Of a stretch of DNA of 64,000 nucleotides, positions 1-12,015 are shown piece after piece. The notes under the pieces were generated by a model, which ran no database searches, was not told the origin of the DNA, and saw only the letters and a list, made by a program, of their open reading frames with translations. Position numbers and translations under genes: made by a program. The DNA is from Buchnera aphidicola (Eriosoma lanigerum) (GTDB lineage: Bacteria; Pseudomonadota; Gammaproteobacteria; Enterobacterales; Enterobacteriaceae). Where the stretch lies: positions 299,080 through 363,079 of the forward strand of contig NZ_OZ060395.1 of the NCBI RefSeq assembly GCF_964059125.1, in the 5' to 3' direction. The stretch's first letter is position 1. Every line of letters starts with the position of its first letter.

Positions 1-142
1 ACATTGTATTGTTAATAAGTTAATACGTATTCGTTATGGAAATATTATTTTGCCTAAATCTTTAAAACATAAAAATTGGAAAGAACTAAATAATATAGAA
101 GTACGTAATCTTTGTAAACTAGCACGTGTACATTATGATTAA
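1..142 (+). CDS. rluB: 23S rRNA pseudouridine synthase RluB, C-terminal end (partial at window edge)
   Basis: Only the last 46 codons are in the window; the frame opens at base 2 and stops with TAA at 140-142. The peptide contains LIRIRYGNIILPKSL followed by W-KEL, which matches the C-terminal part of E. coli RluB (LMRVRYGPIKLPRSL, W-TEL). RluB makes the pseudouridine at 23S rRNA position 2605. The protein ends soon after this motif, without the long basic tail of the E. coli enzyme. In E. coli rluB also lies a few genes upstream of sohB, which supports the call. The identification rests on a short fragment. Confidence 0.72.
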   Translation, partial: HCIVNKLIRIRYGNIILPKSLKHKNWKELNNIEVRNLCKLARVHYD

Positions 143-410
143 TGTTATTAAAATAAATGTAAAAATACTTTGCTATGAAATTTTTATATATATGTATAAA
201 TATATACATTTATTTAATTTAATTGAATAAAATTAGGTGATATATGTATGTTTTAATTTTTAATAGCATTTAAAATATAAATGTTTATTTATACTACAAT
301 TAGTTCAATAATTTAAAACAAATAACATTTTTAATGCTTACATTAATAATTATTATATAATAGTTATTAATTAATTTTAAATATACATGTATTTTATAAT
401 AATGGTGATT
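143..410. other. Intergenic spacer rluB-sohB
   Basis: AT-rich spacer of 268 bases. btuR and yciK, which lie between these genes in E. coli, are absent. I see no convincing promoter or terminator. Confidence 0.6.
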
Positions 411-1436
411 ATGGTGAATTTTTTTTATAATTATATTTTATTTATAGCTAAATCTATTACTGTTATGATTTCAATCATAACTACATTTTTTTTGATTAAT
501 AATTTTACTAAACAAAAAAAAAATCAGGATGGATCGATTAAAATTACTGTTTTAGAAACAAATTTTAATGAAATTAAAAATAATATTTTATTATCAAAAA
601 TGAGTTTATTAGAAAAAAAAATATGGAAAAAAGAGGAGAAACAAAGAATAAAAAATAAAATAAATAAAGAAAAATTGGAAGTAAAAAATAATATTAAAAT
701 TAATAAGCCAACTTTATATGTATTAGATTTTAAAGGGAGTATACAAGCTAAGGAAGTGTCTAATTTAAGAAAAGAAATTTCTGCTATCATTTCTGTAGCA
801 CAAAAAAATGATGAAGTATTATTAAGATTAGAAAGCTCTGGAGGTGTAGTACATGGTTATGGATTAGCGGCTTCACAACTAGAAAGATTAAAAAAAGAAA
901 ATATTTATTTAACTATTGTAGTAGATAAAATTGCTGCTAGTGGTGGCTATATGATGGCATGTGTAGCTAATCATATAGTTGCTGCTCCATTTGCTATTAT
1001 TGGATCAATTGGTGTAGTATCACAATTTCCTAATTTTAATAAATTATTAAAAAAAAATAATATAGATATTGAGTTGCATACAGCTGGAATTCATAAAAGA
1101 AACATAACCATGTTTGGAGAAAATACTGAATTAGGAAGAAAAAAATTATGTGATGATTTAGAACAAACACATATTTTATTTAAAAATTTTATACAAAGTA
1201 TGAGACCAAGTTTAAATATTAATTCTGTTGCAAATGGAGATCATTGGTTTGGTTCAATAGCATTAGAAAAAAAATTAATAGATAGTATTAATACAAGTGA
1301 TGACGTTATTTTTTCTAAAAAAAATAAGTTTCAAATTATAAAAATTCAATATTGCAGAAATAAAAAATATTTTGATTTTTGTTTTAACGGTATAATTAAT
1401 TATATTTTTAAAATATATAATAAATTATTTTTATAA
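411..1436 (+). CDS. sohB: Probable inner-membrane serine protease SohB (S49 family)
   Basis: A signal-peptide-peptidase-like S49 protease, about 341 residues against 349 in E. coli. An N-terminal membrane segment (about residues 5-33) is followed by a Lys-rich linker and the protease domain starting near LYVLDFKGS. The nucleophile Ser is in ASGGYMM (about residue 177) and the general-base Lys in HKRNIT (about residue 229), so the Ser-Lys dyad is intact. The frame is open from an ATG at 387, but E. coli SohB begins close to the ATG at 411, which has GGTG just upstream; 387 and 402 are alternative starts. In E. coli its neighbours are yciN, topA and cysB; only cysB is found here. Confidence 0.9.
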   Translation: MVNFFYNYILFIAKSITVMISIITTFFLINNFTKQKKNQDGSIKITVLETNFNEIKNNILLSKMSLLEKKIWKKEEKQRIKNKINKEKLEVKNNIKINKPTLYVLDFKGSIQAKEVSNLRKEISAIISVAQKNDEVLLRLESSGGVVHGYGLAASQLERLKKENIYLTIVVDKIAASGGYMMACVANHIVAAPFAIIGSIGVVSQFPNFNKLLKKNNIDIELHTAGIHKRNITMFGENTELGRKKLCDDLEQTHILFKNFIQSMRPSLNINSVANGDHWFGSIALEKKLIDSINTSDDVIFSKKNKFQIIKIQYCRNKKYFDFCFNGIINYIFKIYNKLFL

Positions 1437-4373
<2,937 letters not shown>

Positions 4374-4499
4374 ATTATAAAATAGTTATTAATTGTTTTA
4401 AATTATATGATTAATAACATGTTTACAATTATTTTATTATATTGTATGTAAATTTATATTTGAAGAAAAGTGCTATGTATATAACATATTATATTTAAT

Positions 4500-5285
4500 T
4501 TATAATGGAAAAACATCTTGGATTTTTTTTAAAATTAATCTTATAAACTTAGCATTACCTGTTAAAAAAAAATTAGATTTTTGATGATCGTGAGTAACTT
4601 TATGATTGCATACTAATGCACCAGATTCTTTTAGTTGTAATTCTCCTGCATATACGTTCCAAGGTTTGAAATTCATATATAGTACACAATCTAATCTACC
4701 AGCAGCAACATATGCTAAATCAAGAGTGGTAGAACCACTTAATCGGAAATTTATATTTTCATTCAGTAAAGTTTTTATAATTTTCAAGTATAAAATGTTA
4801 TTAAATTCGTCTTGATTAGAAATATGTATAGATAAAGTGGAAAGAATAAGGCTGCATACGTTATTACATCTCATTCTGTAACCATTCAGTTGAGCACCTT
4901 TACCTCTTATTGCAGAAAATAATTCATTTTTAATAGGATCGTATATTACAGAAATTTCTGTTTTGTTCTTTATTGTTATTACTATAGATATGCAAAAGTG
5001 TGGTATATTTCTATTAAAGTTAGTTTTTCCATTTAATGGATTAATAATCCATATAATGTTATTTAATATATCTTTAGATTTAATTTTATTTATCACAATA
5101 GAATGATTAGGATAAGATTTTGAAATTATTTCTATCATTTTTTTTTGTGATATATAAATAATATTTTCTAAATTATCTATACTATTTTTATTAAATATAG
5201 AATTTTTTTGTACATCATATTTTTGTGCAATAAAATCTCCTCCTTTTCTAATTGCTCTTATTGCAATATTTAATATAGGATGCAT
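4500..5285 (-). CDS. suhB: SuhB, inositol-monophosphatase fold, active site apparently lost
   Basis: Aligns over its whole length with E. coli SuhB (261 against 267 residues), starting MHPILNIAIRAIRKGG, with AAGGA upstream of the ATG at 5285. E. coli SuhB has phosphatase activity and also joins the NusA/B/E/G complex for rRNA antitermination. Here the magnesium ligands are replaced: the E. coli TEES motif reads INKI (Asn66), DPLDGTT reads NPLNGKT (Asn82, Asn85, and Lys for Thr), and PWDFAAGE reads PWNVYAGE (Asn210). Structural segments such as YDPIKNELFSAIRGKGAQLNGYR and LDLAYVAAGRLD remain. I infer a catalytically inactive protein kept for its RNA polymerase role. It is monocistronic, divergent from rlmN. 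Confidence 0.9.
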   Translation of the reverse strand: MHPILNIAIRAIRKGGDFIAQKYDVQKNSIFNKNSIDNLENIIYISQKKMIEIISKSYPNHSIVINKIKSKDILNNIIWIINPLNGKTNFNRNIPHFCISIVITIKNKTEISVIYDPIKNELFSAIRGKGAQLNGYRMRCNNVCSLILSTLSIHISNQDEFNNILYLKIIKTLLNENINFRLSGSTTLDLAYVAAGRLDCVLYMNFKPWNVYAGELQLKESGALVCNHKVTHDHQKSNFFLTGNAKFIRLILKKIQDVFPL

Positions 5286-5835
5286 TATATTTTTCCTTAA
5301 TTATTTTATATCATTGCATGAATTATAATTATAACATAACAATTATTTTTATATAATTAAATGTTATTTAAAAAATAATATTATTATTTTTGACTTTAAT
5401 TTTATATTTATAGTATATAAATATTTATAAATGACAATTTTAATTTTTATTTGTTATCATAATAAATTATTGAAAAATTCAATATAATATAATTTTTTTA
5501 TTAAAAACAACATAAAAAATTTATGTTATAATAATAACATATGGTTTAAAACTAATGCGCTTTATTTATTATTAAATATTATTTAATTAAATAATATTAT
5601 AAATTTTAATTTAATATTGATTTAAAATTTAATTTTTTTTTTACTTTTTTATATTGTTTATTAAATGAAAAATATAAGATTACATCTATTTTATAAATAT
5701 ATTGAATATTTATTAAAATTTTTTAATATCTTCAATCAATTTATTTATTTAAAGTATGTACTTGACATGTAAATTATGTTTATATTTATTTTACTGTATT
5801 AATTATATGAAATACAACTAAGATATAAAATTAAT
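5286..5835. other. Divergent intergenic region suhB-rlmN
   Basis: 550 bases of AT-rich sequence between divergent genes. It should hold both promoters; apart from the TTGACA noted at 5762 nothing else stands out. Confidence 0.5.
5762..5790 (+). promoter_or_regulatory. Possible sigma-70 promoter of rlmN
   Basis: A consensus TTGACA (5762-5767) is followed 15-17 bases on by AT-rich TATTTA/TTTATT that could act as -10. It ends about 45 bases before the rlmN start. The -35 hexamer is exact; the -10 cannot be fixed in such AT-rich DNA. Confidence 0.4.
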
Positions 5836-6921
5836 ATGTTTATACAATCATCTCATTCAATCATATCTTTTAATAAAACTAATTTATTAAATTTAAATTA
5901 TGATCAATTACAAAAATTAGTAGTATACTATGGAGAAAAACCATTTCGAGCAGAACAGATTATGAAATGGATATACCACCATTTTTGTACAGATTTTAAT
6001 AAAATGAGTAATTTAAATAAAGCATTACAACGAAAATTAAATGAAACATCATTTATTTCTATTCCAAAATTTTATAAATCTCAACGTTCTTCAGATGGTA
6101 CTATAAAATGGCTGGTGGAAATAAATTCAAAATTAATTGAAACGGTTTATATTCCAAATAGAAACAGAGCTACTTTATGTATTTCTTCACAAATTGGTTG
6201 TGCATTAAAATGTCATTTTTGTGCAACTGGAAAAATAGGTTTTAAAGGTAATTTACAGGTTTCTGATATTATTGGACAATTATGGTATGTATCCAAATTA
6301 ATTCATATTGAAAATAAAATTATGTATCCAAAAATTACAAATGTAGTTTTTATGGGAATGGGAGAACCATTATTAAATTTTAAAAATGTTATTATTGCAT
6401 TAGAAATTATGTTACATCCATTTGCTTTTAATTTATCTAAAAATAGAATTACTGTTTCTACATCTGGTATAGTTCCAGCTATAGATAAATTATCCAATTT
6501 TATTGACGTTTCTTTGGCTATTTCTTTACACGCTTCTAATGATGCATTAAGAAATTTACTTATGCCTATTAATAAAAAATATAACATTACAGCATTATTA
6601 GAATCAGTAAAACGTTACTTAAAGAAATCTACTGCAAATAAAGGTCGAGTAACAATAGAATATGTCATGTTAAACGATGTTAATGATGAATTAAATCATG
6701 CAAAGGAATTAGTGAAATTATTACATAATATTCCTAATAAAGTTAATTTGATTCCTTGGAATTGTTTTGTTGGATCTCAATATACTTGTAGTAATTTATC
6801 TAAAATTGAAATATTTTCGAAATGTTTAAGAAAACATGGATTAATTAGTACTATTAGAAAAAGTAGAGGTGCAGATATATTAGGAGCTTGTGGTCAATTA
6901 ATGGGAAATAATACTATTTGA
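5836..6921 (+). CDS. rlmN: Dual-specificity RNA methyltransferase RlmN (radical SAM)
   Basis: Makes 2-methyladenosine at 23S rRNA A2503 and tRNA A37. The radical-SAM cluster motif CALKCHFC gives Cys122, Cys126 and Cys129; the C-terminal catalytic Cys is in GACGQL (Cys352). MGMGEPL and GRVTIEYVML are also conserved. The protein has 361 residues against 384 in E. coli; the loss is a basic C-terminal tail after the catalytic Cys, so activity is probably kept. The N-terminal ATG at 5836 fits the E. coli length but has only a weak ribosome binding site. ispG, expected downstream, is absent. Confidence 0.95.
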   Translation: MFIQSSHSIISFNKTNLLNLNYDQLQKLVVYYGEKPFRAEQIMKWIYHHFCTDFNKMSNLNKALQRKLNETSFISIPKFYKSQRSSDGTIKWLVEINSKLIETVYIPNRNRATLCISSQIGCALKCHFCATGKIGFKGNLQVSDIIGQLWYVSKLIHIENKIMYPKITNVVFMGMGEPLLNFKNVIIALEIMLHPFAFNLSKNRITVSTSGIVPAIDKLSNFIDVSLAISLHASNDALRNLLMPINKKYNITALLESVKRYLKKSTANKGRVTIEYVMLNDVNDELNHAKELVKLLHNIPNKVNLIPWNCFVGSQYTCSNLSKIEIFSKCLRKHGLISTIRKSRGADILGACGQLMGNNTI

Positions 6922-7688
6922 ATCGTAAATAATATACATAATAAATTTTAAAACAATTTAATGAATTATTTTATTAATAATACTACTATTATAATAATTA
7001 AATTTATTATTTTAATTTTAATACATAAAAATATAATTTTATTAATATGAAAATAATATAATAAATTGTTATTGATTAACTTAATATTTATTAAAAATAT
7101 ATTTTGAATAAAATATCTATTTATACATAAAATGTAATGTAAATTATATTTATAATTATAGAATTATTAATACAAAAAATATATAAAAAAAAATTTTATT
7201 ACAATATAAAGATATTATATCATATCAATAATTAATTAATTAATAATAGATAATAAATAATGCAATTTATTTATTGTTTTTTAATATTTTTAATTTATAT
7301 AAATTATTTATAATAATATATAATGAATTTAATTAATTGCAAAATTTAATAAAATTAAAACGTATATTTTTATTAATATTTCTATATTAATTAATGTTAT
7401 AAATGATATTTACTAATAAATTTTAAATTATAAAAATAAATTAATAATATATTATATTTAATTATATATATTTATTTTTTCATACATATTATGATTAATA
7501 TAATTAATGTTATTTAAATATTACAAAAATATAACTGTAAAGATTATCTATAGAGATAATTTTATCTTTATAACATTGAATAATAATTTAATTATTTTAA
7601 GTAATTGAAAAATAAATGATATACGAAAAAAAATAATAATTATAAAATTGAATATATTATACTTATTATAAATAGTAGAGGTAAAATA
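6922..7688. other. Gene-free spacer where ispG is expected
   Basis: 767 bases of AT-rich DNA with no plausible frame. In E. coli and, as I recall, in the pea-aphid Buchnera, ispG (gcpE) precedes hisS here. A short hairpin ATTATCT-ATAG-AGATAAT lies near 7544-7561. I recognise no IspG fragment. Confidence 0.55.
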
Positions 7689-8963
7689 GTGAATCAAATA
7701 TTTCAATCTATTAGAGGTATGCATGATTTTCTTCCAAATGATCTTTTTTTATTTAATAAGATACAAACAATATTACAAAAAATATTGAATAATTATTGTT
7801 ATTCTGAAATACGTATGCCTATTTTAGAAAAAACGGAATTATTTAAGAAAACCATAGGGGATAACACTGATATTATTGAAAAAGAAATGTATTCTTTTTT
7901 GGATCATGGAGGTAGAAGTATAACATTACGTCCAGAAGGTACCGTTGGTTGTGTAAGAGCTTGCATAGAACATAGTTTATTATATCATAAAATACAACGA
8001 TTATGGTATATAGGTCCTATGTTCAGATATGAGAGACCTCAGAATGGTAGATATCGTCAATTTTATCAGTTAGGTGTAGAAACGTTTGGTTTAGATGGAC
8101 CTGAAAGTGATGTTGAGTTAATTATGATTGCAATCAGATGGTGGAAAAAATTAGGAATTTTACCATATTTAAAATTAGAAATTAATTCTATAGGATCATT
8201 GCAATCTCGTTTAGTATATAAAAAAGAATTAATACAATTTTTAGATAAACATAAGTCCTTGTTAGATATAAATTCTAGAAACAAAATTATTTCTAATCCA
8301 TTTCGAATTTTAGATGACAAAAATCAAAATATTCAACACTTATTACAAAAAGCTCCTAAATTATATAATTATCTAGATGAAAAATCATCTATATATTTTG
8401 ACAATTTATGTCAATTATTAAATAAAATGAAGATAGAATATTATATAAATCATTTTTTAGTACGAGGTTTAGATTATTACAATGATACAGTTTTTGAATG
8501 GACTACTACTAAATTAGGATCCGAAAATACTGTTTGTGCTGGAGGACGATATGATTTGTTAGTACAATATATAGGAGGAAATTTAATTCCAGCAGTAGGA
8601 TTAGCTGTTGGTATGGAACGATTAATTTTGTTGTTTAAAAATATATATCATAATATACAACAATCTTCTTCAGTAGATATTAATATTTTATTTTCTAATC
8701 ATATACTTAAATCAATTCAACTATCTGAAGAAATAAGAAACATATTTCCAAAATTAAAAATAATGATAAATTATTCAGGAGGATCTATAAAAAAACAATT
8801 AGATAAAGCTTATAAATCATCTGTTAAAATTATTTTATTTTATTGTCCTAATCAAAAAAAAACATCTATAATTTCTATGATTAATGTTAAAGAAAAAAAT
8901 ACAAATTATTTCTCTAAAGAAGAAGTTATAAAAAATATTCACCATATTTTTAATATATCATAA
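7689..8963 (+). CDS. hisS: Histidyl-tRNA synthetase
   Basis: Class II aminoacyl-tRNA synthetase that charges tRNA-His; 424 residues, equal to E. coli HisS. It begins with the typical IRGMHDFLP. Motif 2 appears as GPMFRYERPQNGRYRQF, the histidine-specific loops as LVRGLDYYNDTVFEW and GGRYDLL, and motif 3 as AVGLAVGMERLILL; the C-terminal anticodon-binding domain follows. The start is a GTG at 7689, supported by AGAGGT about 7 bases upstream. It is followed by glyA after a 201-base gap. Confidence 0.96.
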   Translation: MNQIFQSIRGMHDFLPNDLFLFNKIQTILQKILNNYCYSEIRMPILEKTELFKKTIGDNTDIIEKEMYSFLDHGGRSITLRPEGTVGCVRACIEHSLLYHKIQRLWYIGPMFRYERPQNGRYRQFYQLGVETFGLDGPESDVELIMIAIRWWKKLGILPYLKLEINSIGSLQSRLVYKKELIQFLDKHKSLLDINSRNKIISNPFRILDDKNQNIQHLLQKAPKLYNYLDEKSSIYFDNLCQLLNKMKIEYYINHFLVRGLDYYNDTVFEWTTTKLGSENTVCAGGRYDLLVQYIGGNLIPAVGLAVGMERLILLFKNIYHNIQQSSSVDINILFSNHILKSIQLSEEIRNIFPKLKIMINYSGGSIKKQLDKAYKSSVKIILFYCPNQKKTSIISMINVKEKNTNYFSKEEVIKNIHHIFNIS

Positions 8964-8971
8964 TTTAAATA

Positions 8972-9001
8972 AAATAATTATATATGAAAATATAATTATT
9001 T
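8972..9001 (+). terminator. All-AT hairpin after hisS
   Basis: Perfect 11-bp inverted repeat AAATAATTATA (8972-8982) / TATAATTATTT (8991-9001), starting 9 bases after the hisS stop. With no G-C pairs it would be a weak terminator, but the position fits. Confidence 0.35.
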
Positions 9002-9164
9002 ACTTATTATATGAAAAATTATTTTTTTTAATTTTCAAATTATTTATATGAATTCAACAGTATGTAATTAAAAATAACATTATTTTTATATTTTTATTAT
9101 TCGTATAAAAATATAAAAATTATTAATTAATATTACATTTATCCTTACGTATTAAGGAAATTAT

Positions 9165-10421
9165 ATGATTTTTAATGAAAAAATTCATATTTCTGAATAT
9201 GATACACAATTGTGGAATGCAATAAAAGCAGAAAACAGGAGGCAAGAAAATCACATTGAATTAATTGCTTCTGAAAATTACGCCAGTAGAAGAGTTATGG
9301 AAGCTCAGGGATCACAATTAACTAATAAATATGCAGAAGGATATCCTAATCGAAGATATTATAGTGGATGTGAATATGTTGATATTATAGAACAATTAGC
9401 TATTGATCGAGCTAAAATACTATTTAATGCTGATTATGCTAATGTGCAACCTCATTCTGGTTCACAAGCTAATTTTGCAGTATATCAAGCATTATTAAAT
9501 CCAGGAGATACTATTTTAGGAATGAATTTATCACATGGAGGACATTTAACTCATGGTTCTCCAGTTAATTTTTCTGGAAAAATATATTCATCCATTTTTT
9601 ATGATTTAGATGTAAATGAAGAAATTAATTATCAAAATTTAAATGATTTAGCAGAAAAATACAAACCTAAAATTATTGTTGGAGGATTTTCTTCATATTC
9701 TGGTATTTGTGATTGGAAAAAAATGCGAGACATTGCAGATAATATTAAAGCATACTTATTAGTTGATATGGCTCATATTGCTGGATTAGTAGCTGTTGGG
9801 TTATATCCTAGTCCTTTGCCATATGCTCATGTTGTAACTACAACTACTCATAAAACATTATCTGGTCCGAGAGGTGGTTTAATACTCTCACAAGAAAAAG
9901 ATAAAAATTTATATAAAAAAATTGATTCTTCCGTTTTTCCTGGAAGTCAAGGAGGACCATTAATGCATGTAATAGCTGCTAAAGCAATATCATTTAAAGA
10001 AGCTATGGAAGATTCTTTTAAAGCATATCAAAAACAGATATTATTTAATGCACAACACATGGCAAAAATTTTTATTTCTCATGGTTATCATGTTATTTCC
10101 GGTGGAACATATAATCATTTATTTTTAATTAATTTAACTAATAAAAATTTAACTGGAAAACAAGCTAGTGATACATTACATTTAGCAAATATTACTGTAA
10201 ATAAAAACGCAGTTCCTAATGATCAAAATAGTCCTTTTATAACATCTGGAATTAGAATTGGAACACCATCTATTACTAGACGTGGTTTTAAAAGAAAAGA
10301 AATAGAAAAGTTATCTAATTGGATAATAAGTATTCTTAATAATAGTAAAGATACAAATCAAATTAAACAAATTAAACAAGAAGTTTTAACAATATGTAAA
10401 AAATTTCCGGTATATATATAA
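9165..10421 (+). CDS. glyA: Serine hydroxymethyltransferase
   Basis: PLP enzyme that converts serine and tetrahydrofolate to glycine and methylene-tetrahydrofolate; 418 residues against 417 in E. coli. It has the folate/PLP motifs [28 protein letters not shown] and [10 protein letters not shown], and the PLP lysine in [20 protein letters not shown] lies 6 bases before the ATG. It is a single gene, convergent with the biotin operon and separated from it by a strong bidirectional hairpin. Confidence 0.97.
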   Translation: MIFNEKIHISEYDTQLWNAIKAENRRQENHIELIASENYASRRVMEAQGSQLTNKYAEGYPNRRYYSGCEYVDIIEQLAIDRAKILFNADYANVQPHSGSQANFAVYQALLNPGDTILGMNLSHGGHLTHGSPVNFSGKIYSSIFYDLDVNEEINYQNLNDLAEKYKPKIIVGGFSSYSGICDWKKMRDIADNIKAYLLVDMAHIAGLVAVGLYPSPLPYAHVVTTTTHKTLSGPRGGLILSQEKDKNLYKKIDSSVFPGSQGGPLMHVIAAKAISFKEAMEDSFKAYQKQILFNAQHMAKIFISHGYHVISGGTYNHLFLINLTNKNLTGKQASDTLHLANITVNKNAVPNDQNSPFITSGIRIGTPSITRRGFKRKEIEKLSNWIISILNNSKDTNQIKQIKQEVLTICKKFPVYI

Positions 10422-10490
10422 AAGTTTATAAATTATAGAAAATAATTAAATATTATTTGTATAATATATATTAAATATAGAGCATTTTAT

Positions 10491-10562
10491 TAATAAATTT
10501 TAATAATTAATATTATTGTTAATAAATTTATTTATTAACAATAATATTTTTAAAATTTATTA
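10491..10562. terminator. Long inverted repeat, bidirectional terminator between glyA and bioD
   Basis: Inner perfect 18-bp stem AATATTATTGTTAATAAA (10509-10526) / TTTATTAACAATAATATT (10531-10548) with a 4-base loop. It is extended by an outer 13-bp pair TAATAAATTTTAA (10491-10503) / TTAAAATTTATTA (10550-10562) across short interruptions. A T-run follows on the + strand. It sits between the convergent stops of glyA and bioD. Confidence 0.7.
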
Positions 10563-10588
10563 ATTTTTTTATATATTTTTATTGATAA

Positions 10589-11263
10589 TTATTGAGGTAT
10601 CTTTAGATTAATATTAGAGTTAAAAATTTCTTCTTTATTATTAAAATTTGGTATTTTTCCTAAAAATGGAACGTTTAAATATTCTTTTAAAGAGCTTAAA
10701 TATAATTTAGAATATTTATTCTCTGGAGTAATACAGTTAGCAATCCATCCTGATAATAATAATCCAGAATTAAGAATAGCATTACGAGTTAAAATTGCAT
10801 GATTTATACATCCTAATTTCATCCCTACTATTAAAATAATAGAAAAATTTTCTTTTTTCACCCAATCAGAATAAAGTATTTTTGTTGATAATGGAGTATG
10901 CCACCCTCCAGCTCCTTCAACTAAAATCCAGTTGGATTTTTTACTTAAGTTTTCAATTAATTGAGATAATGTACTTAATTGAATATTATTATTTTGCTGC
11001 ATGCTAAGTATATGAGGAGATGAATAATCATGAAATAAATATGAATTCATATCAGAAGTAGATAATGGAATAGAGCTATATTTTTTTAAAGTTATTAAAT
11101 CAAAATTTTCTAATTTACCATTTTTATTTTGAGAACCACAGGATATAGGTTTACAAGCAGAAACAATATATCCATTTTTTTTAGCTTGTTTAAGTAAAAA
11201 CATACTTGATATAGTTTTTCCAACATTAGTATCTGTTCCGGTTATAAACCATTTTTTAATCAT
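10589..11263 (-). CDS. bioD: Dethiobiotin synthetase
   Basis: ATP-dependent carboxylation of 7,8-diaminopelargonate to dethiobiotin. It has 224 residues against 225 in E. coli. The N-terminal P-loop is TGTDTNVGKT (about residues 8-17); the substrate lysine is in ACKPIS and the second nucleotide segment is LVEGAGGWHTPL. It is the last gene of bioBFCD, and its ATG overlaps the bioC stop by 4 bases (ATGA), which indicates translational coupling. The C-terminus is divergent but full length. Confidence 0.96.
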   Translation of the reverse strand: MIKKWFITGTDTNVGKTISSMFLLKQAKKNGYIVSACKPISCGSQNKNGKLENFDLITLKKYSSIPLSTSDMNSYLFHDYSSPHILSMQQNNNIQLSTLSQLIENLSKKSNWILVEGAGGWHTPLSTKILYSDWVKKENFSIILIVGMKLGCINHAILTRNAILNSGLLLSGWIANCITPENKYSKLYLSSLKEYLNVPFLGKIPNFNNKEEIFNSNINLKIPQ

Positions 11264-12015
11264 ATATAAATAATTCCAATTGCTAATTTATAGCTTAATA
11301 AAAATTTATTTTTTTTTGATGGCCAAGAATATTGTAATTGTTTCATAATAGATTTATTTAAAACACTTTTATTTTTTTTTATATTTACATAAGTTGCACC
11401 TATTCTTTTAACTGATAGTAATGCTTCTAATATTGTTGTGAAAGAAAATTTAATTGTTTTAATTTCTAATACTAGAATTTTATTACAACAAGAATGAAGA
11501 ATTTTCTGGACAGTAATAAACTGATTAACATGAATATAATTATCAATTTTTTTCCAAGCTTTAGATAATTCTGATAATGATCCTTTAATCAACGTTGAAA
11601 ATATTACTGTTCCACCTGGTTGTGTTACTCTACATAGTTCTTGAACTGATCTTGAAAAATTTTCACACCATTGTAAAGATAAATTACTCCATGTTAAGTC
11701 AAAAATATTATTTTTAAATGGTAAATTTTCAATATCTCCTTCTAAATAGTAATTAGCTGTATTCTTTGATCTAGCATACATTAACATTTGTTGAGATAAA
11801 TCTAAAGCGATAACTTTATTACTTTTTTGTTTTAATTTTTTACTAAACCATCCAGTTCCAGATCCAGCATCTAGAATAAACATATTTTTTTGAAAATCTA
11901 TTTTTGACATTAAAATATTACCAACTATTTTTTGCAATTTTGCATATTTATCATAGTATTGAACAGCTCTATTAAAAGAGTTGGATATTTTTTTTTTATT
12001 TATTATTATATTCAT
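11260..12015 (-). CDS. bioC: Malonyl-ACP O-methyltransferase BioC
   Basis: Methylates malonyl-ACP so that fatty-acid enzymes can build the pimeloyl chain of biotin. It has 251 residues, the same as E. coli BioC. The SAM-binding motif is LDAGSGTGWFSKK (about residue 49 on), followed by IALDLSQQML, the acidic DIENLPF and LTWSNLSLQWC. The start codon lies inside the end of bioF (20-base overlap) and the end overlaps bioD. The N-terminal codons include an A-rich run (KKK). BioH, the esterase partner, is not in this window. Confidence 0.94.
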   Translation of the reverse strand: MNIIINKKKISNSFNRAVQYYDKYAKLQKIVGNILMSKIDFQKNMFILDAGSGTGWFSKKLKQKSNKVIALDLSQQMLMYARSKNTANYYLEGDIENLPFKNNIFDLTWSNLSLQWCENFSRSVQELCRVTQPGGTVIFSTLIKGSLSELSKAWKKIDNYIHVNQFITVQKILHSCCNKILVLEIKTIKFSFTTILEALLSVKRIGATYVNIKKNKSVLNKSIMKQLQYSWPSKKNKFLLSYKLAIGIIYI

